From JBATTK01 sp049670505 (lineage in GTDB: Bacteria > Bacteroidota > Bacteroidia > Flavobacteriales > Flavobacteriaceae), in contig JBATTK010000010.1 of the NCBI GenBank assembly GCA_049670505.1, positions 1 to 20,016 on the forward strand: a stretch of DNA of 20,016 nucleotides, read 5' to 3'. A program made the position numbers and the translations under genes. This document shows, one piece after another, positions 6,840 through 13,954 of the stretch (positions are counted from its first letter, which is position 1; each line of letters begins with the position of its first letter). The notes below the pieces were generated by a model. That model ran no database searches, was not told where the DNA came from, and saw only the letters and a list, made by a program, of their open reading frames with translations.

Positions 6840-7238
6840 TTACTTTTGCAAAAGGAAAACTAAAAATATGGCTGGTACAAAATACACCGCTATGGTTTTG
6901 GCACCTTCGTAGTCCTTGGCCAAACGCTGCCCGAACAACAGCATTAATAGGGAAACGCATGATGTTATAGCACCATAAAGTGCCATGGTACTTTTCCCTA
7001 GTATGACCATTTGATAAATACCTATAGCACATAATATCCCTGCAATTACCTCCGACAACAATACTATACCCAGTAAAATGGGGACCAGGTTTTTTAAGGG
7101 TGTTTCGGCAAAATGTCCTTTGAGCCAGGAGAGATTCCCGCTCCAATCGAACACCTTGTCAATCCCACTTTGTAAGAACGTTATGATGAGGAAAAGCAAC
7201 AATAGAATTTCCGTGGCATTATCCAATAAATGTTTCAT
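6840..7238 (-). CDS. DoxX-like small integral membrane protein
   Basis: The 132-residue, very hydrophobic product has about four membrane spans. They lie at residues 8-24 (ATEILLLLFLIITFLQS), about 50-72 (ILLGIVLLSEVIAGILCAIGIY), about 80-102 and about 115-130. The first loop, GIDKVFDWSGNLSWLKGHFAETP, contains the G(I/A)xKxxDW..n..w pattern seen in DoxX/DoxD-type proteins. Family members in Bacteroidota are of poorly defined function, and some are linked to quinone or sulfur redox. It lies 68 bases downstream of holB on the same strand with no clear terminator between, so read-through from the holB promoter is likely. A Walker-like or catalytic motif is not visible. The family call rests on topology and that loop motif. 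Confidence 0.75.
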   Translation of the reverse strand: MKHLLDNATEILLLLFLIITFLQSGIDKVFDWSGNLSWLKGHFAETPLKNLVPILLGIVLLSEVIAGILCAIGIYQMVILGKSTMALYGAITSCVSLLMLLFGQRLAKDYEGAKTIAVYFVPAIFLVFLLQK

Positions 7239-7306
7239 ACAAGTGGGTTTTTTATAAATTCATATGCGTTTAAACAACCTTCATCACGTGGGTGGATAAT
7301 AATAAA

Positions 7307-8458
7307 TTAGGCCGCTTTTTTATGGAGCAACCGTGTAAGTTTAATCGATAGATCGGTTAATATAATCTTGGAATTGCCGTTACGTTGAATATGATAAATA
7401 GCATCTTCTAATTCCTTAACGATAGTGGTAATATTATTTTCGTGAACAAAAGGGGCAAATTTTTCCAATTGAAATCCTTCGGTGTGGATACGCATAAAGG
7501 CAAGCTCCCCGGCATTGTAGTTAATCAACAAAGCCTGTCGCATCATGGCCAAACAATAGCTTAAAAATTTTTTTTGCGTCTCGCGGCCCGTTTTTGCCAC
7601 TTCTTCGCTCCATAGAATAAGTTCGTGGATCGCTGCTTTGTTTCCTTTGGCCTTGAAAGCACTGCGCACCCATTGCACAAACCACTTTTCAAATATCAAA
7701 TCTTCCGAATCGTTTCCCATGAGATCCAATGCCTTGTTAAAATTGCCGTGGGCCTCATGGGCTATTCTTAGCGCTTCCTCCCTTTTCAATCCTCTGTCCG
7801 TTAAAGCACCTGCAATAGCGTCTTCGGGCAAAGGAGGAAAATGCAATACCTGACATCTGGAACGGATTGTCTGTATAAGCTGCTCCTCGTCCTCGGCAAT
7901 TAAGATGAAAACGGTTTTTTCAGGAGGCTCCTCGATTAACTTTAGAAGCTTGTTCGCTGCAGGAATATTCATTTTATCGGCCATCCAGATAATCATTATT
8001 TTATAGCCTCCCTCATAAGCTTTTAAAGACAGTTTTTTAACGATATCCTGCGCTTCGTCTACGCCGATCTGCCCTTGTTTTTTTTCTATACCGATCAATC
8101 TGTACCAATCAAAAAGGTTGCCATACGGCTGCACCTTTATAAACTGTCTCCAGTCCTCCATATAGTGGTTGCTTACGGCATGGCTTTTGGCCTTATCACT
8201 ATTTGAGACCGGGAAGGCAAAGTGCATATCCGGATGGGACAGAGAGGCACATTTTATATTGCAATCCTCCCTTCCGTTTATGTTCTCCATACCCTTATTA
8301 CCACAAAGTATATATTGGGCATAGGCCAAGGCCATGGGAAGGGTACCGGAACCTTCCGGCCCTACGAATAATTGCGCATGGGGAATACGCCCCGCATCGG
8401 CGCTTAAAGCCAAATGATTTTTAATATGCGCGAGTCCTAAAATATCCTTGAACAGCAT
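7307..8458 (-). CDS. holB: DNA polymerase III clamp-loader subunit delta'
   Basis: Delta' is the non-catalytic AAA+ subunit of the clamp loader that places the beta sliding clamp on primed DNA. The product has 383 residues, within the bacterial range. Residues 1-50 contain the usual MLFKDILGLAHIKNHL opening and RIPHAQLFVGPEG. The P-loop remnant is GPEGSGTL (33-40), with no invariant GKT lysine, as expected for a subunit that does not hydrolyse ATP. Cys52, Cys66 and Cys70 are reminiscent of the delta' zinc module, but the spacing (C-x13-C-x3-C) differs from the E. coli four-Cys pattern. The sensor region KIMIIWMADKMNIPAANKLL precedes LIEEPPEKTVFIL (174-186). The SRC motif (SRC, 200-202), which supplies the arginine finger, is intact. 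Its promoter box ends 4 bases before the ATG, which suggests a leaderless or nearly leaderless mRNA. Confidence 0.95.
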   Translation of the reverse strand: MLFKDILGLAHIKNHLALSADAGRIPHAQLFVGPEGSGTLPMALAYAQYILCGNKGMENINGREDCNIKCASLSHPDMHFAFPVSNSDKAKSHAVSNHYMEDWRQFIKVQPYGNLFDWYRLIGIEKKQGQIGVDEAQDIVKKLSLKAYEGGYKIMIIWMADKMNIPAANKLLKLIEEPPEKTVFILIAEDEEQLIQTIRSRCQVLHFPPLPEDAIAGALTDRGLKREEALRIAHEAHGNFNKALDLMGNDSEDLIFEKWFVQWVRSAFKAKGNKAAIHELILWSEEVAKTGRETQKKFLSYCLAMMRQALLINYNAGELAFMRIHTEGFQLEKFAPFVHENNITTIVKELEDAIYHIQRNGNSKIILTDLSIKLTRLLHKKAA

Positions 8459-8462
8459 GGTC

Positions 8463-8490
8463 CAAAGATAGGGTATTTTACTATTTTCAA
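8463..8490 (-). promoter_or_regulatory. Promoter of holB (TTG-N17-TATCTTTG)
   Basis: On the minus strand, TTG (8490-8488) is followed after 17 bases by TATCTTTG (8470-8463), a full match to the Bacteroidota -33/-7 arrangement TTG-N17-23-TAnnTTTG. The box ends 4 bases upstream of the holB ATG. This is the best two-element promoter in the window. Confidence 0.7.
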
Positions 8491-8501
8491 TGAAACCGGA
8501 T

Positions 8502-8668
8502 CTTAGAGACTGTTTTGAAATATGTCACTTATTTTTATGCCCCTTTTTGCGCCCTTTTTCGTTAAAATCTTATACTGTAGCTAAGGCTATGCTATAAAAT
8601 TTCGCCTAAAATGGCATCAAAAATGACCGATAAAAATTTTAACCACACATTTCAAAACAATCTCTTAA
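8502..8668. repeat. MITE-like long inverted repeat (about 167 bp)
   Basis: The left arm TTAGAGACTGTTTTGAAAT (8503-8521) mirrors the right arm ATTTCAAAACAATCTCTTAA (8649-8668), with one mismatch and one single-base gap. Weaker symmetry continues inward: GTCACTTATTTTTATGCC on the left against the complement of GGCATCAAAAATGAC on the right. The centre is a TAGC-TAAG-GCTA hairpin near 8576-8587. The element encodes nothing and has no transposase, so it looks like a non-autonomous miniature element or a large structured repeat. A 13-mer from the right arm recurs at 2869-2881. No clear target-site duplication is visible. Confidence 0.6.
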
Positions 8669-8737
8669 TCAAAATAAGCATTTCAAGAAAGACACAAATA
8701 ATATAGCGCGTCCCTTTACATGAACCCCATAAATCTC

Positions 8738-8745
8738 TACATTTG
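8738..8745 (+). promoter_or_regulatory. -7 box of the pgk promoter
   Basis: TACATTTG matches TAnnTTTG and lies 25 bases before the pgk ATG at 8771. No clear -33 TTG is present at the correct spacing. The position supports the 8771 start over the longer frame from 8720. Confidence 0.55.
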
Positions 8746-8770
8746 CGGTTCTCTAAAACTCCTTTACTAC

Positions 8771-9964
8771 ATGAAGACTATCGAAAATTTCAACTTTAAA
8801 GATAAAAAGGCGTTGATCCGTGTTGATTTTAACGTTCCGTTAGATGCGGAATTCAATGTTTCGGATGCCAATCGCATAGAAGCCGCAAAACCCTCTGTCA
8901 TAAAAGTATTGGAAGATGGTGGATGTGCCGTTTTGATGAGCCATTTGGGAAGACCAAAAGGACAGCGAAATCCGGAGATGTCCTTGAGTCATATATGTAA
9001 TAAAGTATCCGAAATTATTGGGGTTCAAATAAAATTTGTCGAGGATTGTGTTGGGGAAAAAGCGGAAAAAGCAGTTTCCGAATTACAGATGGGCGAAGTC
9101 TTATTGTTGGAAAACCTTCGTTTCCATGAAGAAGAAACATCCGGCGACATAGGCTTTGCGCAACAATTATCTAAATTAGGGGATATTTATGTGAACGATG
9201 CTTTTGGCACGGCACATAGGGCCCATGCTTCCACTACTATCGTGGCACAGTTTTTTCCGGAAAAGAAATGCTTTGGCTATTTATTGGCTAAAGAAATAGA
9301 GGCCATAGAGAAAGTAATGCGTACAGGTGAAAAACCGGTAACGGCTATTTTAGGTGGAGCAAAGGTATCCTCGAAAATCACAATAATAGAAAATATATTG
9401 GACAAGGTGGACCACTTGATCATTGGTGGCGGTATGACCTATACCTTTGTTAAGGCACAGGGTGGAAATGTAGGAGATTCTATTTGTGAGGATGACAAAA
9501 TGGAATTGGCCCTGGATATTTTGAAACAAGCAAATGAAAAGGGCGTGAAAGTCCATATCCCAGAGGATGTTATAGCAGCGGATGATTTTGACAATGGGGC
9601 AAGGACCCAATTGGTGAATGTAAAGGATATTCCGGAGGGGTGGCAGGGCTTGGATGCCGGCCCTGTAACTTTGGCAAGTTTTAAGGAAGTTATCCTCGCA
9701 TCCAAAACCATATTATGGAACGGTCCTGTAGGGGTGTTTGAAATGGAGAACTTCGCCAAGGGTACCATCGCTGTCGGAAACTTTATTGATGAGGCTACTC
9801 AAAACGGTGCTTTTTCATTGGTCGGAGGCGGAGATTCCGTCGCGGCGGTAAAACAATTTGGTTTTCAGGACAAGGTAAGTTATGTATCTACTGGAGGAGG
9901 CGCCATGTTGGAGAGTCTTGAGGGGAAAACCTTACCAGGAATTGCTGCAATATTGGAGGAATAA
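8771..9964 (+). CDS. pgk: Phosphoglycerate kinase
   Basis: PGK interconverts 1,3-bisphosphoglycerate + ADP and 3-phosphoglycerate + ATP in cytoplasmic glycolysis and gluconeogenesis. From 8771 the product has 397 residues, the usual bacterial size. The N-terminal substrate-binding signature is RVDFNVPLD (17-25), with SHLGRPKG (57-64) next. LLENLRFHEEE, the interdomain DAFGTAHRAHAS, ILGGAKVSSKI and the nucleotide-binding GGGDSVAAVKQFG follow. The hinge/C-terminal segment SYVSTGGGAMLESLEGKTLPGI is complete. No residue of these motifs is lost. An alternative start at 8720 adds 17 unconserved residues across the promoter box. The gene is followed by an envelope gene after 118 bases and has no other glycolytic neighbour, apart from glycerate kinase about 3 kb upstream. 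Confidence 0.98.
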   Translation: MKTIENFNFKDKKALIRVDFNVPLDAEFNVSDANRIEAAKPSVIKVLEDGGCAVLMSHLGRPKGQRNPEMSLSHICNKVSEIIGVQIKFVEDCVGEKAEKAVSELQMGEVLLLENLRFHEEETSGDIGFAQQLSKLGDIYVNDAFGTAHRAHASTTIVAQFFPEKKCFGYLLAKEIEAIEKVMRTGEKPVTAILGGAKVSSKITIIENILDKVDHLIIGGGMTYTFVKAQGGNVGDSICEDDKMELALDILKQANEKGVKVHIPEDVIAADDFDNGARTQLVNVKDIPEGWQGLDAGPVTLASFKEVILASKTILWNGPVGVFEMENFAKGTIAVGNFIDEATQNGAFSLVGGGDSVAAVKQFGFQDKVSYVSTGGGAMLESLEGKTLPGIAAILEE

Positions 9965-10082
9965 AGGCGTTATCGATAAACGGGGCTATAAGTCCCTAAA
10001 GGTGCTTTAACGGAATAAATTTTATTTTTTCGAAAAAAAAAGCGATTTTCGTTAGCCTTTTCCTATACAAAGGACTGCAATT

Positions 10083-11723
10083 ATGGGATTTAAAACATCA
10101 TTTTTAGGAATTTTTGTTTGGCTTGTTTTTATGCCATCCGTTATGGCACAGCAAAAGGATTCCCTTGCAAAAAAGGATACTCTTAGTATCGGGACCGAAG
10201 AAATTCCGTTGGATACGACCACCATGGATATGGAAGGAATTAAGCAGATGGAATTGATGTCGTCTCCCAACGGATTGGAAGGCAATGCTTTGGTTTTATC
10301 CAAACAACAAAACAAATATAACCTTAGGGATAATTTGGAGGCTTCTAAATATGATAGTCTTTGGTTAAAGGAGCTATATGAAAACGCTTCTTTTTTTGAT
10401 GAGATGTACCATGAGGTTTCCGATTTAAAAACGGACTCCGTTTACCTAGGCAGCGTGGATACCGAAACCCTTAAGGCGAGACTTGAGGCATTAAATCAAA
10501 AAACCCCTTTTAATGTAGCCTATAACCCTTCATTGGAAAATGTAATAAAATCATTTCTCACCCGCAGAAGGGATCTGATGGAGCGTATGTTAACGGTGAG
10601 CCAATTCTATTTTCCCATGTTCGAACAGGAGTTGGACAACTATGATATTCCTTTGGAAATAAAATATTTGGCAATAGTGGAATCCGCACTCAACCCTAGA
10701 GCAAGGTCCAGAGTAGGTGCAACGGGGCTATGGCAATTTATGTACCGTACCGGAAAAATGTATAAACTGGATGTGAGCAGTTATGTGGATGAACGTAGAG
10801 ATCCTATTGCTTCTACTAAAGCCGCATGTCAATACTTATCCAAACTATATGAGATTTTTGGTGATTGGGACCTGGCTTTGGCGGCGTATAACTCCGGACC
10901 TGGAAATGTGAACAAAGCTATTAGAAGGTCTGGCGGGTATAAAAACTATTGGAATATCAGAAGGAACTTACCTAGGGAAACAGCGGGTTATGTTCCTGCT
11001 TTTCTAGCTACGATGTATTTGTTCGAATATGCGGAAGAACATGGACTTAAAACAAGAAAAGTAGAACGTCCTTATTTTGAAACGGATACCATACGCATAA
11101 AAAACCTGATTACTTTTGACCAAATTTCAGAACTAGTGGGAATAAGTGTCGCAGAATTGGAAGTACTTAACCCATCCTATAAATTGAACATTATTCCTTA
11201 TGTAAAAGGGAAAGACTATGTCCTAAGGTTACCCAAAGATGAGATAGGTAAATTTGTGACCAATGAAACCGCTATATATGCGCATGTGGAAAAGGAATTA
11301 AAGACAAAAGAAAAGCCCTTGCCCCAATTGGTAAAGTCGCAAGACCGCATAAGATATAAGGTCCGTAGTGGGGACTATTTAGGAAAAATCGCAGAACGTT
11401 ATGGGGTTGGTGTAAGTCAGATCAAGAACTGGAACGGGCTTCGAAGCAATAATTTAAGAGTTGGCCAGCGGTTGACCATTTTTTCAAAAAATCCGGTAGC
11501 TAGTATTTCCAAGGTCAGCTCAACCAAAGCTAAGGGAGGAGTCTCCAATGTGCCCATTCCCAAAGGCGCAAAAGTACATACGGTGAAAGAGGGCGACTCC
11601 CTTTGGACAATTTCGAGAAAATATCCTGGAGTTTCCATTGAAAATTTACGGGAATGGAACGGTATTAGCGGTAATAACCTAAAATTAGGTACAAAATTAA
11701 AATTGTGCGATTGTTCATCGTAA
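10083..11723 (+). CDS. LysM lytic transglycosylase (MltD-like)
   Basis: This periplasmic peptidoglycan-cleaving enzyme breaks the MurNAc-GlcNAc bond non-hydrolytically to form 1,6-anhydro ends. The 546-residue product has a signal peptide (residues 1-22, VMA then QQ), with no lipobox, unlike E. coli MltD. An acidic linker (about 25-150) precedes the SLT domain at about residues 185-300. The catalytic Glu200 lies in LAIVESALNP, GATGLWQFM is at 212-220 and the conserved AYNSGPGNV at 268-276. After a spacer containing a degenerate LysM-like stretch (about 342-385), two clear LysM repeats follow at about 424-467 and 498-542, each with the YKVRSGD/HTVKEGD start and the WNG core. The ATG at 10083 gives the signal peptide. 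The DUF4837 lipoprotein begins 12 bases after the stop, indicating an operon. Confidence 0.94.
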   Translation: MGFKTSFLGIFVWLVFMPSVMAQQKDSLAKKDTLSIGTEEIPLDTTTMDMEGIKQMELMSSPNGLEGNALVLSKQQNKYNLRDNLEASKYDSLWLKELYENASFFDEMYHEVSDLKTDSVYLGSVDTETLKARLEALNQKTPFNVAYNPSLENVIKSFLTRRRDLMERMLTVSQFYFPMFEQELDNYDIPLEIKYLAIVESALNPRARSRVGATGLWQFMYRTGKMYKLDVSSYVDERRDPIASTKAACQYLSKLYEIFGDWDLALAAYNSGPGNVNKAIRRSGGYKNYWNIRRNLPRETAGYVPAFLATMYLFEYAEEHGLKTRKVERPYFETDTIRIKNLITFDQISELVGISVAELEVLNPSYKLNIIPYVKGKDYVLRLPKDEIGKFVTNETAIYAHVEKELKTKEKPLPQLVKSQDRIRYKVRSGDYLGKIAERYGVGVSQIKNWNGLRSNNLRVGQRLTIFSKNPVASISKVSSTKAKGGVSNVPIPKGAKVHTVKEGDSLWTISRKYPGVSIENLREWNGISGNNLKLGTKLKLCDCSS

Positions 11724-11735
11724 ACAAAATGTTAT

Positions 11736-12725
11736 ATGAAATTATTGGGAACACTGTTCATTGCTGTTTTATTGATTACCATTTCTTGTAAAGACGAAAA
11801 TCAAAAAAATTATCGACCGGCATCTATCGGAGCTATCAACTCACTTGCCGTGGTTATGGACAATGACCTTTGGGAAGGTCCGGTAGGAGATAAGGTCAGA
11901 GAACATTTTGCCGCGCCTATCCTTGGGCTTTCATGGGACGAACCGTTATTTACGATCAATCATATGCCTGGGAAGGTATTCTCGGGTACGGTACGTAATA
12001 CACGTTCCGTACTGGTGGTGGATCAAGACAGCTTAAGCATCTCTCATATAAAGAAGGATGTATACGCGGGCCCACAACGAATAGCTGTTATCAGGGGCAG
12101 AACGGAAGAAGAAATCATACAAAATATAGAAACAAAGGCGGACGAAATTATTGCATCCTTCAAAAATCTGGAAATTAACGAAACCCAGAAACGTTTCATG
12201 AAATCACTGAACAAAGAAAAGGCGTTGGAAGAAAAATTCAATATTTCCCTTACATTACCTTCGGTATATAGGGTGGGAAAACAAGAGGATAATTTTGTTT
12301 GGATAGATCGGCAGATACCTAAAGGGAATATGAACATCATTGCCTACGTTATGCCTTGGGACAGTTTTACCAAGGACTCTACCTTTGTTAGGGATATTGT
12401 GGAGATGCGTGATTCAATCGGTCAAAAGTATATCCCCGGACCCAATCCGGGCACCTATATGATGACCGAGAAAGCTTTTGCCCCCTATGTATTCTCATCA
12501 GAAATCGGCGGCAAAAAAGCTGCCGAAATCAAAGGGATATGGGAGATTAACGGGTATCCAATGGCAGGGCCTTTTATCACCTATATCATCAACGACAAAG
12601 AGAACAATAGAAAATTGGTTTTAGAGGGTTTTGCTTTTGCTCCGGCAACGGAGAAAAGAGAGTATATGTTTGAGCTAGAAGCCATATTAAAGACCGTAAA
12701 ATTTGAAAAGGCATTATCACAATAG
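11736..12725 (+). CDS. DUF4837 family lipoprotein
   Basis: The 329-residue product has a signal peptide ending ITISC, with Cys18 as lipobox cysteine, so it is a predicted outer- or inner-membrane lipoprotein. The mature part begins with SLAVVMDNDLWEGPVGD, followed by LSWDEPLFTINHMPG, the feature by which I recognise flavobacterial DUF4837 proteins. A Glu-rich helical segment (about 125-165) separates two alpha/beta halves; the second has FVWIDRQIPKGNMNIIAYVMPW and GYPMAGPFITY. The family function is unknown. The gene starts 12 bases after the LysM transglycosylase and is closed by a bidirectional terminator, so the two probably form a unit, which hints at an envelope or peptidoglycan role. 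That link is inference from position only. Confidence 0.85.
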   Translation: MKLLGTLFIAVLLITISCKDENQKNYRPASIGAINSLAVVMDNDLWEGPVGDKVREHFAAPILGLSWDEPLFTINHMPGKVFSGTVRNTRSVLVVDQDSLSISHIKKDVYAGPQRIAVIRGRTEEEIIQNIETKADEIIASFKNLEINETQKRFMKSLNKEKALEEKFNISLTLPSVYRVGKQEDNFVWIDRQIPKGNMNIIAYVMPWDSFTKDSTFVRDIVEMRDSIGQKYIPGPNPGTYMMTEKAFAPYVFSSEIGGKKAAEIKGIWEINGYPMAGPFITYIINDKENNRKLVLEGFAFAPATEKREYMFELEAILKTVKFEKALSQ

Positions 12726-12747
12726 GACTACCCGATTATGGATAAAT

Positions 12748-12783
12748 AAAAAGCGCCTTGACATTTACAGTCAGGGCGCTTTT
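12748..12783. terminator. Bidirectional terminator between DUF4837 and small gene A
   Basis: AAAAGCGCC-TTGAC pairs with GTCA-GGGCGCTTTT around the loop ATTTACA (12763-12769), with one G-T pair. A-runs on the left and T-runs on the right allow it to serve the + strand DUF4837 gene (22 bases after the stop) and the - strand small gene whose stop is at 12805. Confidence 0.9.
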
Positions 12784-12804
12784 AGTTGAATTTATCCGTG
12801 CTTA

Positions 12805-12975
12805 TCAATCAAATGCGTAGCCGGTAGATACCCTAAAAATAAATGCATACATGACAACGAACAATAAAGCAAAACAAAACCAGGAGAAGGCTTTGAAATA
12901 CTTTGTAAGCATCATATGTCCCAAATTTTTAAAAGCTTCCAAATAAATTTCCTTAACAAGTAATAGTTTCCTCAT
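12805..12975 (-). CDS. 56-residue single-span membrane protein, paralogue A
   Basis: Reading the minus strand from ATG at 12975 to TGA at 12805 gives 56 residues that begin MRKLLLVKEIYLEAFKNLGH and end FRVSTGYAFD. The first 25 residues form an amphipathic, positively charged helix. Residues about 32-47 (WFCFALLFVVMYAFIF) are a likely membrane span. A very similar gene (39 of 56 residues identical) lies 0.7 kb away at 13510-13680, and the conservation is strong in the KEIY-EAF-NLGH and YFKAFSWFCFA blocks. Conservation between copies at protein level, with many third-base changes, is good evidence that it is translated. It is short enough to be missed by ordinary gene callers. I believe it belongs to a small flavobacterial family (possibly DUF6747, from memory only). 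Function unknown. Confidence 0.82.
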   Translation of the reverse strand: MRKLLLVKEIYLEAFKNLGHMMLTKYFKAFSWFCFALLFVVMYAFIFRVSTGYAFD

Positions 12976-13449
12976 ATACCTACTATTTTAGTTTTTAATT
13001 ACCATACAAATGTCCGCCTTTGATATGGAACATGAGAAAAAATCGGGTGAAGAGACTAAAAAATGGATATAAAAAACCAGCTATTTTATTTGCTCTTCCA
13101 ACGGCATTTTTATTCGTTGAAAAGTAAGTGTTTCCTATAAGAATGGACTTGGCCGGTACGTATATTGATACGATATACCGAACTGTCATAGCTTTTGAGC
13201 GTATTTGACCGCAAAATAAGCTACGAAACCATCCCCAACACGCCAAAGCCTTTGGCTTTGCCACCCGGATTGCTGTTTTAGGAATAAAAAATATCAAAAT
13301 GTACAAAACGGTCTAGACTTAAAAAGTTTCATGCCGTCTAACTAGTTCTTTTCTTTTTTAGCGGATTGGCTATGATGGGGAAGATTATGTTCTTAAAAGC
13401 CTCTTAAATAGCCTGTATGGCCAGAATAAATACGCTTACCCATATAAGC
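12976..13449. other. Non-coding spacer between the two small-protein genes
   Basis: This stretch of about 475 bases is upstream of paralogue A. A 103-codon frame (minus strand 12995-13306) has no family resemblance and I reject it. There is a small hairpin, CAAAGCC-TTT-GGCTTTG (13244-13260), without a T-run. GACATTTG on the minus strand (13010-13003) is a one-mismatch -7 box about 28 bases upstream of gene A and is the best promoter candidate. Otherwise I see nothing. Confidence 0.6.
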
Positions 13450-13486
13450 AAAAAGTGCCCTGACTTTTATAGCCAGGGCACTTTTT
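13450..13486. terminator. Bidirectional terminator after small gene B
   Basis: The perfect 13-bp stem AAAAAGTGCCCTG/CAGGGCACTTTTT (13450-13462 and 13474-13486) surrounds an 11-base loop. It lies 23 bases beyond the stop of paralogue B on the minus strand, at the same relative place as the hairpin beyond paralogue A, and shares the sequence core with it. On the + strand there is no gene directly upstream. Confidence 0.88.
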
Positions 13487-13509
13487 GTTAAATTCATTTA
13501 TACATTCGG

Positions 13510-13680
13510 TCAATCAAATGCGAAACCTGTGGAAACTCTGAACAAAAATGCATACAGTACAATAAGAAAGCTTGCAAAGCAGAACCAGGAGAAGGCCTTA
13601 AAATAAGATTTAACAAGAGCATGTCCTAAGTTCCTAAAAGCTTCTCTGTAAATTTCTTTAATAAGTAGTAGGTTTTTCAT
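13510..13680 (-). CDS. 56-residue single-span membrane protein, paralogue B
   Basis: The minus strand from ATG at 13680 to TGA at 13510 encodes 56 residues beginning MKNLLLIKEIYREAFRNLGH and ending FRVSTGFAFD. The hydrophobic span is at about 32-47, WFCFASFLIVLYAFLF. It differs from paralogue A at 17 positions, mostly conservative (V/I, K/R, L/M, Y/F), with the hydrophilic C-terminal tail RVSTG(F/Y)AFD almost unchanged. The basic N-terminus predicts an N-in, C-out orientation, with the conserved tail outside the cytoplasm. That topology is inference from the positive-inside rule. It has the same length and the same downstream hairpin arrangement as A, which supports an origin by tandem duplication. 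Flanked upstream by about 200 bases without a gene. Function unknown. Confidence 0.83.
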   Translation of the reverse strand: MKNLLLIKEIYREAFRNLGHALVKSYFKAFSWFCFASFLIVLYAFLFRVSTGFAFD

Positions 13681-13879
13681 GATGTTGGGTTTTATTTTGA
13701 TTTGGTTTTTAATATCCTTAATAACTCAAAATCGGATATTTACGTATTTCATGGAATCTATTTGTTGTGAAAAGAGGGGTTATGGTTGTGAAAACCGACT
13801 TCTTAACTACAGCCGTAGATAACATATGCTCTCGTTGAAAGACGTTTGAAGCGTTGTTAAACCCGCTTAGATGTCATAC

Positions 13880-13920
13880 AAACAAAGACCGCCGCCCTAT
13901 TAAGGCGGCGGTCTTTGTTT
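13880..13920 (-). terminator. Strong hairpin terminator of the OmpA-family gene
   Basis: The perfect 17-bp stem AAACAAAGACCGCCGCC/GGCGGCGGTCTTTGTTT (13880-13896 and 13904-13920) has the loop CTATTAA. It lies 35 bases beyond the OmpA-family stop (13955). On the minus strand the descending arm ends TCTTTGTTTG, a broken T-run. It is the only strong terminator here without the CCTGAC core. Confidence 0.88.
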
Positions 13921-13954
13921 AATGGATAAGGCCTGTATAAAAAAGCAGGTCGGA

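Larger units (their letters stand above)
8459..8770. other. Divergent spacer between holB and pgk
   Basis: These 312 bases contain the holB promoter at the left, a MITE-like inverted repeat in the middle (8502-8668) and a pgk -7 box at the right (8738-8745). No coding frame is supported. An in-frame extension of pgk to 8720 is rejected because it spans the promoter box and adds no family-conserved residues. Confidence 0.75.

Noticed and set aside
7287..7292. Another CACGTG core that might be a parS site
   Set aside because: The flanks (CAT and GGT) do not fit the TGTTNCACGTGNAACA consensus.
8720..8770. N-terminal extension of pgk
   Set aside because: It adds 17 residues not found in the family and overlaps the TACATTTG promoter box.
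13244..13260. Small perfect hairpin as a terminator
   Set aside because: No T-run on either strand and no gene ending nearby.
12995..13306. 103-codon minus-strand frame between the small-protein genes
   Set aside because: No family resemblance, no promoter, odd composition, and it spans a simple hairpin; the spacer is better read as non-coding.
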